The notes beneath the pieces are model-generated. The model did not search any database, was not told the origin of the DNA, and saw only the letters and a list, made by a program, of their open reading frames with translations. 64,000 bases of DNA, from positions 106,906,660 through 106,970,659 of the forward strand of contig CM019824.1 in assembly GCA_009763385.1 (NCBI GenBank), given 5' to 3'. Positions 33,186-44,200 of the stretch are shown in pieces. Both the position numbers and the translations under genes were made by a program. This stretch comes from Coix lacryma-jobi var. lacryma-jobi. Lineage: Eukaryota; Streptophyta; Magnoliopsida; Poales; Poaceae. Each line of letters begins with the position of its first letter. Position 1 is the first letter of the stretch.

Positions 33186-33599
33186 TGAAGGAACCAAAAT
33201 GCTATAGCAAGGCGACCAGAGGGGGGGTGAATGGGAGCCTAAAATTTCTTCTCAGAAATTACGGCCTCTGTCCCAACAAAAACAACCCCAAAAGCTTCGG
33301 ACTCAAACGCGATGCCTACGACCATAGAAAGAGGGTGGATGATCCCTAGGATCACAGCGAGGCACCGCTCAAGGGAGCAAACCAAAACCCCCAAAACTCC
33401 GAGTCAAGTTCGGACCTAAAAGACCACTCCCAAACGTAGATAGACGGCTACATCAGGATTCCTCCAAATACCAATGCTAACGCGTAGCAAAGATATGTAA
33501 AGAGGTTCCTAGGTGAACTCTAGGAGCAAACGAGAAGTCCGGAAACGAAGCGGAAAAGCCGGGAGAGCAAACGCACTGAAAGTCAGCTCTCAGCAGGAT

Positions 33600-34025
33600 C
33601 TCGGACTGTCCGGGCTGCTGGTGCCGGACTGTCCGGTCAAGGGCGGACTGTCCGCGCCTGGAAGTCCGGACTGTCCGCCAGCAAAAGACCCAAAAACGAA
33701 CTGTTCTAAAACAGCTCTGGACAGGTCCCGGACAGTCCGCAGTTTGCACGCCAGACTGTCCGCGGTTCACGTGAACAGTGAACACAGAGCGTCCGATGCC
33801 TGTCCGTAGCAGCGTCCGATGAAGACCCCGGACTGTCCGCGGGTCCTGGCGGACTATCCGCCGGCTACGAAGAAAAACAGCAACGCTGCTGCAAAGTCCC
33901 TGCTCGGGCTCGAACTGTCCGCGCCCAACAATGGCGGACTGTCCGCCGGTCACCCGAGGGGAAAACGCCCGAGGCCAACAGCCACTGCTCGGCTGGAACC
34001 CCGACTCGCGGACTGTCCGCGGCCA
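33600..34025. repeat. CGGACTGTCCG palindrome array, 3' LTR of non-autonomous element
   Basis: About twelve words of the CGGACTGTCCG type (reverse of GGACAGTCC) between 33600 and 34025, downstream of the TATA box in element orientation. Confidence 0.85.
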
Positions 34026-34337
34026 ATATGGCGGAAAAGACGCAGCGTAGAGGGAGATCGGGGAGGACAAAATCGTGGAGAAAAGAAGAACGCGAAGAAC
34101 AAAATCGAAACGCGAATTCAACCATGAAATTGATCCTTGGATTTAGAGGAATGGATGATTCATTAAGCACTCGGTGTCGGGCTACAAGCCAATCCTAGCA
34201 ACACAAAGCTTGGAAGGCAAAAAGCTCAAGAACAAGAGCCAACTCTTCCTAACCCTAGCCTTCTCTCACAGGAACAAAATGAGAGAGACACCACCAAGAA
34301 TTCCCCAAGGATGCGGCTGCCCTAGCAGCCCCCTTCA

Positions 34338-34345
34338 TATATATA
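34338..34345 (-). promoter_or_regulatory. TATA box, 3' LTR of non-autonomous element
   Basis: TATATATA on the minus strand, between the hairpin array (upstream) and the palindrome array (downstream). The same box is at 42152-42159 in the other LTR. Confidence 0.6.
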
Positions 34346-34598
34346 GGCACACGTCCGAAGACCAAAACGCCCTTACATTAAGCACTCAACCCAAATACCC
34401 CCCAGGGGTAAAACCGTCCAGACTTAATAGTTTCGATCCGACGGCCACGCCCACACACCCGTTAGCTTCGCCTAGATGCGACCTCCCTGATGCCACCACG
34501 TGCCGTCACGTCGACCAACGCGCCTTCCTCGTGGATAGCTACGCCGCCGCGCCAGCCTCTCCACGCCGCCACGCGTCGACCGTCCTTTCGGACCACCC

Positions 34599-34764
34599 CC
34601 GGTTTTGAGGCCAAAACCGGTAAACCCGTCAGCCCAGGTTTTGAGGCCCAAACCTGGAAACCGCCCACTCTGAGTTTTGAGGCCCAAAATCGAAAACCGG
34701 CCACCCCAGGTTTGAGGCTCAAACCTGTAAACCGTCGATGGTAGCTTTTTGAGGCTCAGCTACC
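34599..34764. repeat. Covarying hairpin array, 3' LTR of non-autonomous element
   Basis: Units with stems CCGGTTTT/AAAACCGG (34599-34620), CCAGGTTT/AAACCTGG (34634-34657), a decayed CTGAGTTT unit, CCAGGTTT/AAACCTG and GGTAGC/GCTACC (34740-34764). Loops are GAGGCC-like. It lies ~250-400 bp upstream of the TATA box. Confidence 0.87.
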
Positions 34765-35381
34765 GAACTCGCACCGTAGATGGGATGTGGTTCGCACACC
34801 CCAACCACCGGCACCGATGCCAATGCATGTCCAGCCTCCACGCCGGGCATAACGCCTTCGCCATCCTCCTTGACTTGGCCGACGACACTTGCAACGCACG
34901 CAAGCCCGTGTCCGACCTCCGCCAAGTGGCACGACGCCACGTCTTCCTCCCGACTCGGCCGATGCATCGCACATCCCCATGTGCTCCCGCTCGCCGATGC
35001 CACGTGCCAGCTACCACAGCTGGTCCTCTGGCCCTCCGGTCCGTCAGTCCAAGCCTCACGTCCGCCCTTCACCGCTCTGGGTACATCGGCATGGCACGTC
35101 CGCCGCACGGCATGCCCATCCTTCACCGCTCCCGGTCCATCGGCACGACACGTCTCTACTTGACCTTCACCTCGCCATAGACCACTGTATCCGAGCTCCA
35201 CACCTGCACATCAACACAGCCAAGAGACACATTTCGCACACGCACACCAACACAGAAACACAACACAACTCACGCCACCGGTTAGTCATAAACAATAAGC
35301 GCATAGCGATATATGGACTTAACCGGGTAAAAGCCTCAAACCTTCCTCAACAAAGTCAATCATTCATCATATATGTTCTTA

Positions 35382-35392
35382 ATCTCCCCCTT
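35382..35392 (-). promoter_or_regulatory. Polypurine tract of non-autonomous element
   Basis: AAGGGGGAGAT on the minus strand immediately before the 3' LTR, the same as the tract of the host SIRE element at 47636-47646. Confidence 0.85.
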
Positions 35393-37720
35393 GATGAATG
35401 CATTGACTAAAAATAAACCACAAAGGAAGGGTTTGAAGGCAAGCCTCATCCAAGTGCCCAAAAGGGAAGCAAAAGCAAACACAAGGCTACATGAGATGAG
35501 GAATGGTCATGAAAACTCCAAATAAAAGCTCTCGGTCCCGAAAGAAACGGGAAATGCGGGCAAAGCCTCCACACAACCGAAGAGTCAAGATAAAACAAGA
35601 GTTTCATGAGATCCGAAAAGGTACTCGAAAACCAATCTCAGATAAATTGTCAAACAATCATCACAAAAGAGAGACCAAGGTACTTATCCACTTGGGTTTG
35701 GGTCAATTTCTCCCCTTTTTCTCTTTCTCTTTCTCTTTCTCCCCTTGATGATTGAATTGACAAAAACTAGGCACAAGAGATGGTTTGAGATACCATAACC
35801 GAAAACTTGGTCCCCAAAGATATGGGCAACGGCTCAACGCAACCAAGCAAGGGATCGGAGCAATAACTCATCAAAGAGCAAAACTCGATCACACAGAGCA
35901 AAAGACTTGGTTCCCAAAGACATGGGCAACGGCTCGACGCAACCAAGTCAAAAATTAGCTAGCCCTCAAGAAAAGGCAGAAAATGGCTCAACACCACTAG
36001 CTCAAGGCTCAATACCAATTGAGGCTGAATCAACGCATAAGAATGCAAAACTGATCACAAAACAGCCAAGAATTGGTGAAAACAGCTAGTTCCTCAAGAC
36101 AGAGGCACATAGGCTCGACGCAACTAGCTGAAGGGTACCTACCAATCGAAAATACCAAGCAAAAAACTGCTAGTCCCTCTAGACAGAGGCAAAAATGGCT
36201 CAACACGACTAGCAGGCTCAATACCGACTGAGAAAAATCACAAGAGAAGCTCAACACTAAATGGAGCTCAAACACTCGGAGCATGTGGAGAAGCAGCAAG
36301 ACAAAAGCGACTCCCCCTGAAATCAAGCTTATACACAAAAGCTATGTAACAAAGCTCAAAAGAGCTATACCGAGTGAAGAAGGACATAAAAGAGAACTAA
36401 ACTCCCCCTAGCTCAAAGCTCTCCCCAAAATGCATGACTCTCCCCTTTGTGCCAACACACAAACTCCCCCTTGCAAACAGCTTCTCCCCCTTGACAAAAG
36501 GGAACATGCTGAGGGGTTTCGACATTTCTCCACAAAATTGACACAAACACAAGACAAGTCATCAACTAAAAGCATATGGGGGCAATGAAAAGCACTGAAA
36601 GTGACCACAAAGTGTATCGGAGTTGGGGGATATGTACACTAAGCTAAAAATGCATGATATGCACAATGCAACAGCTTCAAGTCTATAGCAATCAGAATGA
36701 AAAGATGCTCAAAATGGTGCTGCCCTGAAAGTGTAGCAATCAATACAAATGCTAGCAAAGGCTCAAACTGATCAAATGAATACGAAAAATGAACAATTAA
36801 GCATATGAGCAGTTCTAAGCCATTTGAAAAGGAGTTCACCACTAAAATAGCGCTTAGCATGAATAGACAGGAAATCAACCAAGTGCTAACTCAAGGATAA
36901 AAGGTGAACTACCCCTAGCAAAGTTCAATCATCATGCAATAGAATGAAGCATATACTTGTGTTATTTTTCAAATTTTATCGGAGATTGCAGCGCTATTAA
37001 CACAAGTTCATATTAAAAGCATGTGATTGCAAGAGGTTAAAAGCATGGTCATTTCTAACTTTTCAACCGGGCGAAGCCTATGCAACAAAAGCAATCAGAA
37101 GCTTAAAGCACCGTTTTCGGTCTTACACTACACGGCTCAAGTTTAACTCAAATGTGCAATGAGAAACAGTCTCGATACCGTGATGTGCTGACACATGCAA
37201 TCCCATCTCGATCTTTTCATTTCACTAATTCTTGGATCAAATTTTAAGCACAATGTAAATATGAACAATCCAAGCAAGTGAATGACTCAGTGCAAGAGAC
37301 ATAGCAACCTAGCATACAAAAGATAGCACAAGTGATCTCAACACATCCTACCCATGCTAGTTGCCAATCTCAATGGTGAACAAATTAAAGGTTTCATAAA
37401 TGATTAATCAAGTTCACCATTTGCAAAAATAGCTTAGCTCATAACATGTATCAAGTGATCAAAAATGAGCCTAAGCTACAAGCATCATCATGAATCAACA
37501 GGGCATACCAAAAAGAGCATAGTCTCATTTTCATTACTATATACATGAAGCTCTAAAATGCAAGATATACATGATGAAATGTATGCAAAAGCTAGTCTAT
37601 CAAAGAAAAAACAAAACTAGCCTAAAAAGGAAAACCCAAAACAAAAGGATATCGGAGAAGTCCAACTAAGGTACAACAAGCAAAATGCTTCCCCAACTAA
37701 AAGGGAAACACACACCAGAC
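35393..37720 (-). other. 3' UTR of non-autonomous element
   Basis: AT-rich and non-coding. It resembles 46127-47635 of the host SIRE element in reverse (shared words around CATGAAGCTCTAAAATGCAAG). It has several CTCCCCC (GGGGGAG on the minus strand) motifs at 36310-36500 and the hairpin series at 35806-36215. Confidence 0.75.
35806..36215 (-). repeat. Nested hairpin modules with changing stems, 3' UTR
   Basis: Five modules. Outer stems: CTTGGT/ACCAAG (35806-35847), ACTTGGTT/AACCAAGT (35905-35948), AGCTAG/CTAGCT (35957-36002), CAGCTAGTT/AACTAGCTG (36083-36130), CTGCTAGTC/GACTAGCAG (36167-36215). Inside each is a small hairpin (such as CCC/GGG or CCTC/GAGG with an AAGACA-like loop) and the word GGCTCRAC. 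Pairing is kept although stem sequence differs. Confidence 0.85.
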
Positions 37721-38140
37721 TTATAAGAGAAGAGCCAAGAAATGCTCAAGCAACAGCCAGCAAAAATCCACATCGGAAAGACCACATAGCAAAGGGGTCG
37801 AAGAGGAAGAGTACCAAAATCCAAACTCAGAAGTGTGTCGGAAGTACCTCATGAAGCGCATGACTGCCTGCTGGTGTGATACCCGAGGGGACGCCTGAAT
37901 TTGCTGAACTCTGGGGTGCTTGCCTCGCCGAAGTCGTCTCCCCTCGCCTGATGTTGTCGCTCCCACAGGTGCAGCTAGTGCTCGCTGGAGAGCTACTCGA
38001 ACGGAACCCCAAGTCATGGAAGAAGTGGGATCGGGTCCATGAGCCGAAATGCTCTCTCCAGGCTCTTGTTCTCCTGCACACTCAAAAGCAGAAGAAAACA
38101 CAAGGCATTGTCTCGTCCAGTGTGACCTCAAGGTCTCCAC
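37721..38140 (-). pseudogene. pol: Remnant of copia pol with internal deletion
   Basis: The minus-strand frame holds HGPDPTSSMTWG, as in the linker after integrase of the host element (THGPDPSSSMTWG near 44350), and then SHQQAVMRFMRYFRHTSEFGFW, as in its RNase H start (SHRQAVKRIMRYLCFTLEFGIW near 45570). The whole RT is missing between them, so the remnant records the deletion that made the element non-autonomous. It ends within the RNase H at 37721. Confidence 0.75.
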
Positions 38141-38943
38141 GAAAATGGTTAGTCACATAATAAGCATAAGGTGAGCTCTCAACAAAAAGAGATCTACCTA
38201 TGAAAGATACCGCAAGGAGATCTGAACTGAAACTAGTCAAAACTACCATGCAACAGGATAAAGCACTGTAGAGCAAAATGCAGCCTAGAGACATGATCAA
38301 CCCAAACATAGCCTAAGCCTCAACACATGCTACAATGCAAGATAATGATAGCAATAGATGCAAAAGCATGTAACATGATAAAATTGAGGAAGGACTAGTG
38401 CTCAAACTAATCATATCAACAGGGTACATGTCGCTACACACAACTAGCACCTGAAAAATGATACCTAATGAACATCATACCACTACAAATAAAGCTCATG
38501 GAGAAGTATGATAAAACATGGCACAATGTTCATGAGGATCACCAACTAGCATGAAAAGTGGCTCCTCCACAAAAACTGTACACAAAGCTAGCATGACATG
38601 ATATACAGGATAGCACATGCTAGACGAAAGCAAAACATGATACAAAAGAAAAATGTACATGTAAGAACTATACAAGTGAGCACATGAAGAACCATCTCAT
38701 ACCACAAGACATAGATCATGGATATACAAGGTATGAGTGTAAAAGAAAGCTCACCGGATAGCAAAAGCCTCTTTGGAGGCAAATCTAAGCGGGGTGTAGA
38801 GAACCATCAACTCTTGATCACATCTAAAAGATCAAGCTCCATCAGGCGCATGTTCTCCACCCCGCGTCCTCATATCTACACACAAGAGGACAAAGCAGCC
38901 CGAGTCTTGGATCCCGAAGGGTTAGCAAGCATGTACATGGGAA
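38141..38943 (-). other. Non-coding interval of non-autonomous element
   Basis: No ORF that I can support and no clear similarity to the host SIRE element. It is AT-rich, with repeated ACATGCTA/TAGCATG-like words. Confidence 0.4.
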
Positions 38944-40860
38944 TCAGGACTTGGTTACAAATCTCAACTTATCCTGTGGGTTAGCATGATGCAAGTGTTG
39001 GTTCAAATGCCATTGTGAGACACCCTTGGAAGCATTCCTCAAAAGGACAACTCGAGGAGAAGAACGAGTCATACCACGGGAAAAGAGGCAAACATCTTCC
39101 AAGGTTTTTGTAGAAGAACCAATAGAAGCACCATGAAAAGCATGACGTGGACCAAGAGAGGAAGCACTAGAGGCATGTCCACGATCTTGACCTAACCCAC
39201 TAGAGAAGGAGTCATAAAACCCATCAACAAAAATGGGCTTCTTACTAGGAACACAAGCGTTCATTCCATGGGAAGGGCTATGAACCACCATCTTCCTAGA
39301 AGAACGAGCTTGGCGCAAACGTTTGGCACGCCGATAGCAAAAGCTTTCTTGATGACCATCTTTCTCACAAAAAGAGCAATGGTACAAAGGCCTACTGGAA
39401 GGCACACCATTCTCCGACAAGTGAGAAGTCCCTTGGGACTTAGAACAAGAAGCATCAACAACCAACTTGGTGCCAACACTAGGAGCACACGTGCCATGGG
39501 AAAGGCTACGCGGCTTCCTAAAAGCCTTAGCTCGAATTCGTCGCTCGTGTTTGACACGACGGAAACAAAAATCGAATGAGTGTCCATCCTTCTTGCAAAA
39601 GGTGGAATGGAAAACCGGATTGGGAGCACGAGTCCCAAAAATATGAGAAGCACCCTTGTCAAGAGAAGTCCCTTGGACATCACTCGAAGAAACAGCAAGG
39701 TTAGGAGTAGCTATGAAAGAGCTATCCGAAACCTTGACACTAATGCTACAGTCAAAAGACTCACGAGCAACACCAGAACCCAACTCCGGTTGCAAAGATG
39801 CAGACTTGGAAATATCAACATCGGAGTTGCAAGAGATGCGTGACTCAAAAGACTTAGCACAAAGACTCTTGCATCTTTTAGCTAAAACCTCATTTTCAAA
39901 CATGAGGCGATCACAAGTACCACAAGGAGTGTTTTTCAAATTTTCCATCTCCTCCCTAATGCACTCGGCATATGTGGTATGCAAGAGTTCATTTTCTTTT
40001 TCAAGGTTGGCACTCATATCATTGTGCTCAACCAACATGGCGCTCATATCATCGCGCATTTGCTTCAAAACAAAAACTTCTTTTTCTAAATCAATGCATG
40101 ATGTGCAAATGAAATCGGTGGAAGAAACATCACCATTCACATCAAGCAAATAATCATGAGTAGCACAAGAAGTAGGGCAAGCATTTTTATTCAAAGAGCA
40201 TGAGCTACAAGGCCTAGAATTTATCTCATCAATTTTAGCCCTAGCATGCTCGAGTTCATCTACACATGTCCTGTGAATCAAACTTAATTCTCTAAGTCTA
40301 GCAACAAAAGATTCACAAGAATCACATGGTGACAAAGCATTTGACTTTAGCTAGGTTATTTCAGTTTTAGCACAATCAAGGTTCTTGCGCAAGTCAATGC
40401 AAACTAGACATGGTTCGGAAGCATTGGATTTCAACAAATCAATCTTAGATTTTAAGCTAGCAAAAGAAAAGCCTAGCTCATCATTCTTCCTAACCATGTC
40501 AACACAGGAGGTGCAAGGCAAAGAGGCACTAGACTTCAACTTAGCGATGGAGCATTTTAATTTTTCTACCTTTCTACGCAAGGTATCACAAAGCTCATCA
40601 TCCCTAGAGCAAGCCTCATAAAGGTTGTGCAAAGCCATAAGACCACAAGCAAGTGTACCTCTCTTGGCCTTGCGAAGTTGACGTAGGAGATCCTCCGGTG
40701 AAAGCTCGTCATGTCGTAGAAGGTTTAGCCGATCGTTCACCTCGCGATCCCTCTCATCAACTGCACTCCTCCTTCTTCCCAAGATGTCATCCTTGGAAAC
40801 ATTCATGCTGAAAGACAAAGACATACTCGAAGAAGAGCTTGGTGCTACTTCAAAAAGCAC
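38944..40860 (-). pseudogene. gag: Coiled-coil/zinc-knuckle Gag segment of non-autonomous element
   Basis: One minus-strand frame of ~639 codons, broken by a single TAG (40351-40353, probably CAG). It lacks the N-terminal capsid part of the SIRE Gag. It consists of a coiled coil interrupted every ~35-50 residues by P-C-x-x-C words (PCTSC, PCLVC, PCDSC, PCSSC, ICTSC, PCGTC), followed by two knuckle-like motifs, FCKKDGHSFDFCFRR and FCEKDGHQESFCYRR, and a basic Ser-rich tail. The host SIRE Gag has the same design in its C-terminal half. It may bind RNA and co-assemble with a helper Gag; this is inference. A likely start is the Met near 40803 (MNVSKDDILGRRR). Confidence 0.75.
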
Positions 40861-40979
40861 CGTTAGTGTTAGCCAAACAAAAGCTCAACACCTCGACACG
40901 CAAAGTCGAAAACACAACTCCTCTCAAAAGGTCGCCTTCGCGGATCCGGAACCGGTTAAGGTAGAGAGATCCTTAACTG

Positions 40980-40991
40980 GCTCCGATACCA
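40980..40991 (-). promoter_or_regulatory. Primer-binding site, initiator Met tRNA type
   Basis: TGGTATCGGAGC on the minus strand, two bases inside the 5' LTR end. Confidence 0.88.
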
Positions 40992-41409
40992 ATTGAAGGA
41001 CCGAAAATGCTGTAGCAAGGCGACCAGAGGGGGGGGGGTGAATGGGAGCCTAAAATTTCTTCTCAGAAATTATGGCCTCTGTCCCAACAAAAACAACCCC
41101 AAAAGCTTCGGACTCAAACGCGATGCCTATGACCCTAGAAAGAGGGTGGATGATCCCTAGGATCACAGCGAGGCACCGCTCAAGGGAGCAAACCAAAACC
41201 CCCAAAACTCCGAGTCAAGTTCGGACCTAAAAGACCACTCCCAAACGTAGATAGACGGCTACGTCGGGATTCCTCCAAATACCAATGCTAACGCGTAGCA
41301 AAGATATGTAGAGAGGTTCCTAGGTGAACTCTAGGAGCAAATGAGAAGTCTGGAAACGAAGCGGAAAAGCCGGGAGAGCAAACGCACTGAAAGTCAGCTC
41401 TCAGCAGGA

Positions 41410-41830
41410 TCTCAGACTGTCCGGGCTGCTGGTGCCGGACTGTCCGGTCAAAGGCGGACTGTCCGTGCCTGGAAGTCCAGACTGTCCGCCGGCAAAAGAC
41501 CCAAAAACAAACTGTTCTGAAACAGCTCGGGACAGCTCCCGGACAGTCCGTGGTTTGCACGCCGGACTGTCCGCAGTTCACGTGAACAGTGAACACAGAG
41601 CGTCCGATGCCTGTCCATAGCAGCGTCCGATGAAGACCCCGGACTGTCCATGGGTCCTAGCGGAGACTGTACGCCGGCTACGAAGAAAAACAGCAACGCT
41701 GCTGCAAAGTCCCTGCTCGGGCCTGGACTGTCCGCGCCCAACACTGGTGGACTGTCCGCCGGTCACCCGAGGGGAAAACGCCCGAGGCCAACAGCCACTG
41801 CTCGGCTGGAACCCCGACTCGCGGACTGTC
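41410..41830. repeat. CGGACTGTCCG palindrome array, 5' LTR of non-autonomous element
   Basis: About twelve words, collinear with the array at 33600-34025, with single-base changes in several arms. Confidence 0.85.
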
Positions 41831-42412
41831 CGCGGCCAATATGGCGGAAAAGACGCAGCGTAGAGGGAGATCGGGGGAGGAGAAAATCGTGGAGAAAAGA
41901 AGAACACGAAGAACAAAATCGAAATGCGAATTCAACCATGAAATTGATCCTTGGATTCAGAGGAATGCATGATTCATTAAGCACTCGGTGTTGGGCTACA
42001 AGCCAATCCTAGCAACACAAAGCTTGGATGGCAAAAAGCTCAAGAACAAGAGCCAACTCTACCTAACCCTAGCCTTCTCTCACAGGAACAAAATGAGAGA
42101 GACACCACCAAGAATTCCCCAAGGATGCGGCTGCCCTAGCAGCCTCCTTCATATATATAGGCGCACGTTCAAAGACCAAAACGCCCTTACATTAAGTACT
42201 CAACCCAAATACCCCATAGGGGTAAAACCGTCCAGACTTGACAGTTTCGATCCGACGGCCACGCCCGCACACCCGGTAGCTTCGCCTCGACGCGACCTTC
42301 CTGATGCCGCCACGTGCCGTCACGTCGACCACCGCGCCTTCCTCATGGATAGCTACGCCGCCACGCCAGCCTCTCCACGCCGCCACGCGTCGACCGTCCT
42401 TTCGGACCACCC

Positions 42413-42579
42413 CCGGTTTTGAGGCCCAAACCGGTAAACCCGTCAGCCCAGGATTTGAGGCCCAAACCTGGAAACCGTCCACCCCGAGATTTGAGGCCCA
42501 AACTCGGAAACCGGCCACCCCAGGTTTTGTGGCCCAAACCTGGAAACCGTCGATGGTAGCTTTTTGAGGGTCAGCAACC
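42413..42579. repeat. Covarying hairpin array, 5' LTR of non-autonomous element
   Basis: Stems CCGGTTT/AAACCGG (42413-42434), CCAGG/CCTGG (42449-42471), CCGAG/CTCGG (42484-42507), CCAGGTTT/AAACCTGG (42519-42543), GGTAGC/GCAACC (42555-42579, one mismatch). Loops keep a GAGGCCC core. Confidence 0.87.
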
Positions 42580-43201
42580 GAACCCGCACCGTAGACGGGA
42601 TGTGGTTCGCACACCCCGACCACCGGCACCGATGCCGATGCATGTCCAGCCTCCACGCCGGGCACAACGCCTTCGCCATCCTCCTTGACTTGGCCGACGG
42701 CACTTACGCCGCACGCAAGCCCGTGTCCGACCTCCGCCAAGTGGCACGACGCCACGTCTTCCTCCCGACTCGGCCGATGCATCGCACATCCCCATGTGCT
42801 CCCGCTCGCCGATGCCACGTGCCAGCTACCACAGCTGGTCCTCTGGCCCTCCAGTCCGTCAGTCCAAGCCTCACGTCCGCCCTTCACCGCTCTGGGTACA
42901 TCGGCATGGCACGTCCGCCGCACGGCACGCCCATCCTTCACCGCTCCCGGTCCGTCGGCACGACACGTCTCTACTTGACCTTCACCTCGCCATAGACCAC
43001 TGTATCCGAGCTCCACACCTGCACATCAACACATCCAAGAGACACATTTTGCACACGCACACCAACACAGAAACACAACACAACTCACGCCACCGGTTAG
43101 TCATAAACAATAAGCGCATAGCGATATATGGACTTAACCGGGTAAAAGCCTCAAACCATCCTCATCAAAGTCAATCATTCATCATATATGTTCTCACGAA
43201 T

Positions 43202-44200
43202 CTCAGTCGCATTTTGGATCCTCAGGGCAATCTTGTTTGTGTGATTTCGCCCTTTGGAAAAGTCTTTCGTGCGGATTTCTCGTAGTCGTTTGGAATTTCT
43301 CGTTGTCTTTTGGCTGGACCTTCCTCCTCTGATCTTTGGAAGTGGCATAGGAGACTCGGTCACCTGACCTTTGACTTGCTTGCAAGACTCAGTTCACTTG
43401 GCCTAATCCGAGGATTGCCCAAGTTGTCCATGGAGAAGGATCTTGTTTGCCATTCTTGTAGACATGGGAAGATGGTAGCCGCTCCCCATCATCCAGTGAC
43501 TCAGGTCATGACTAAGCGCCCTGGAGAGCTTTTGCACATGGACCTCATTGGTCCGGCTCGGGTGAGCTCGGTTGGGGAGAAGTGGTACGTGCTTGTTGTT
43601 GTCGATGATTTTCCGAGATATTCATGGGTTTTCTTTTTAGCTGAGAAAATCGAGACTTTCTCCTTTGCTCTCAATCTGATTTTGCGTCTTCAGAATGAGT
43701 TGCCTATGAACTCAATGCGAGCAATTCTGAGTGATAATGGTTCCGAATTCAAGAATTCGGATTTTGAGAAGTTTTGTGACTCTTTGGGCTTAGAGCATTA
43801 GTTTTCTTCTCCCTACACAACGCCACAAAATGGTGTTGTAGAGAGGAAAAATCAGACCCTTGTAGAGATGGCCAGGACGATGCTCGATGAGCATAGGACT
43901 CCTAGGCGATATTGGGCCGAGGCTATGAGCACTGCATGCTACATTTCTAATCGCATTTTTCTCCGAGCTTTCTTGAAAAAGACTTCTTATGAGTTGCGTT
44001 TTGGAAAATTGCCAAGGTGGGTTATTTTAGAGTTTTTGGTTGCCACTGTTTTATACTCAAGAAAGGCAACCTGGACAAATTTGAGTCTCGTTCTTCCGAT
44101 GGTGTATTTTTGGGTTATGGCACTCACACACGCATATCGTGTACTTAACCTTGACACTAACCGAGTCATGGAGACATCAGATGTCGCCTTCGATGAGACC
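43202..44200 (+). pseudogene. pol: SIRE integrase
   Basis: Continues the protease frame after the nested element. The zinc-binding region WKWHRRLGHLTFDLLARL ... VCHSCRHGKM is followed by the catalytic core: LHMDLIGPARVSS (Asp), ILSDNGSEFKNSDF (Asp) and TPQNGVVERKNQTL (Glu). Stops are TAG at 43283-43285 and TAG at 43799-43801 (probably CAG). From ~44025 to 44120 two compensating indels shift the frame before it returns at AYRVLNLDTNRVMETSD. It would insert the DNA copy. Confidence 0.9.

Larger units (their letters stand above)
33186..35381 (-). repeat. 3' LTR of non-autonomous SIRE relative
   Basis: 2196 bp. On the minus strand it starts TAAGAACATATATG (TG to TA change at the terminus) and ends CCTTCA. 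It is collinear with 40994-43196. Confidence 0.92.
33186..43196 (-). mobile_element. Non-autonomous SIRE-related retrotransposon
   Basis: 10.0-kb minus-strand element with target duplication CGAAT (33181-33185, 43197-43201). On its own strand: 5' LTR (43196-40994), Met-type primer site, coiled-coil gag segment, pol remnant of ~0.3 kb, 3' UTR with hairpins, polypurine tract, 3' LTR (35381-33186). Protease, integrase and RT are absent. Its LTRs start TGAGAACATATATG, unlike the host element, but share the hairpin array, GGACAGTCC array and C-rich end. It needs enzymes from a relative. Confidence 0.92.
40994..43196 (-). repeat. 5' LTR of non-autonomous SIRE relative
   Basis: 2203 bp, starting TGAGAACATATATG and ending GGTCCTTCA on the minus strand. 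It has a TATA box at 42152-42159. A G10 run (C10 on the element strand) near its end is longer than the C6-C8 runs of sister LTRs. Confidence 0.93.

Noticed and set aside
34719..35201. Long open frames in the LTRs of the non-autonomous element, both strands (also 42192-43016)
   Set aside because: They run through hairpin units and U3 sequence, and frame lengths differ between the two LTR copies.
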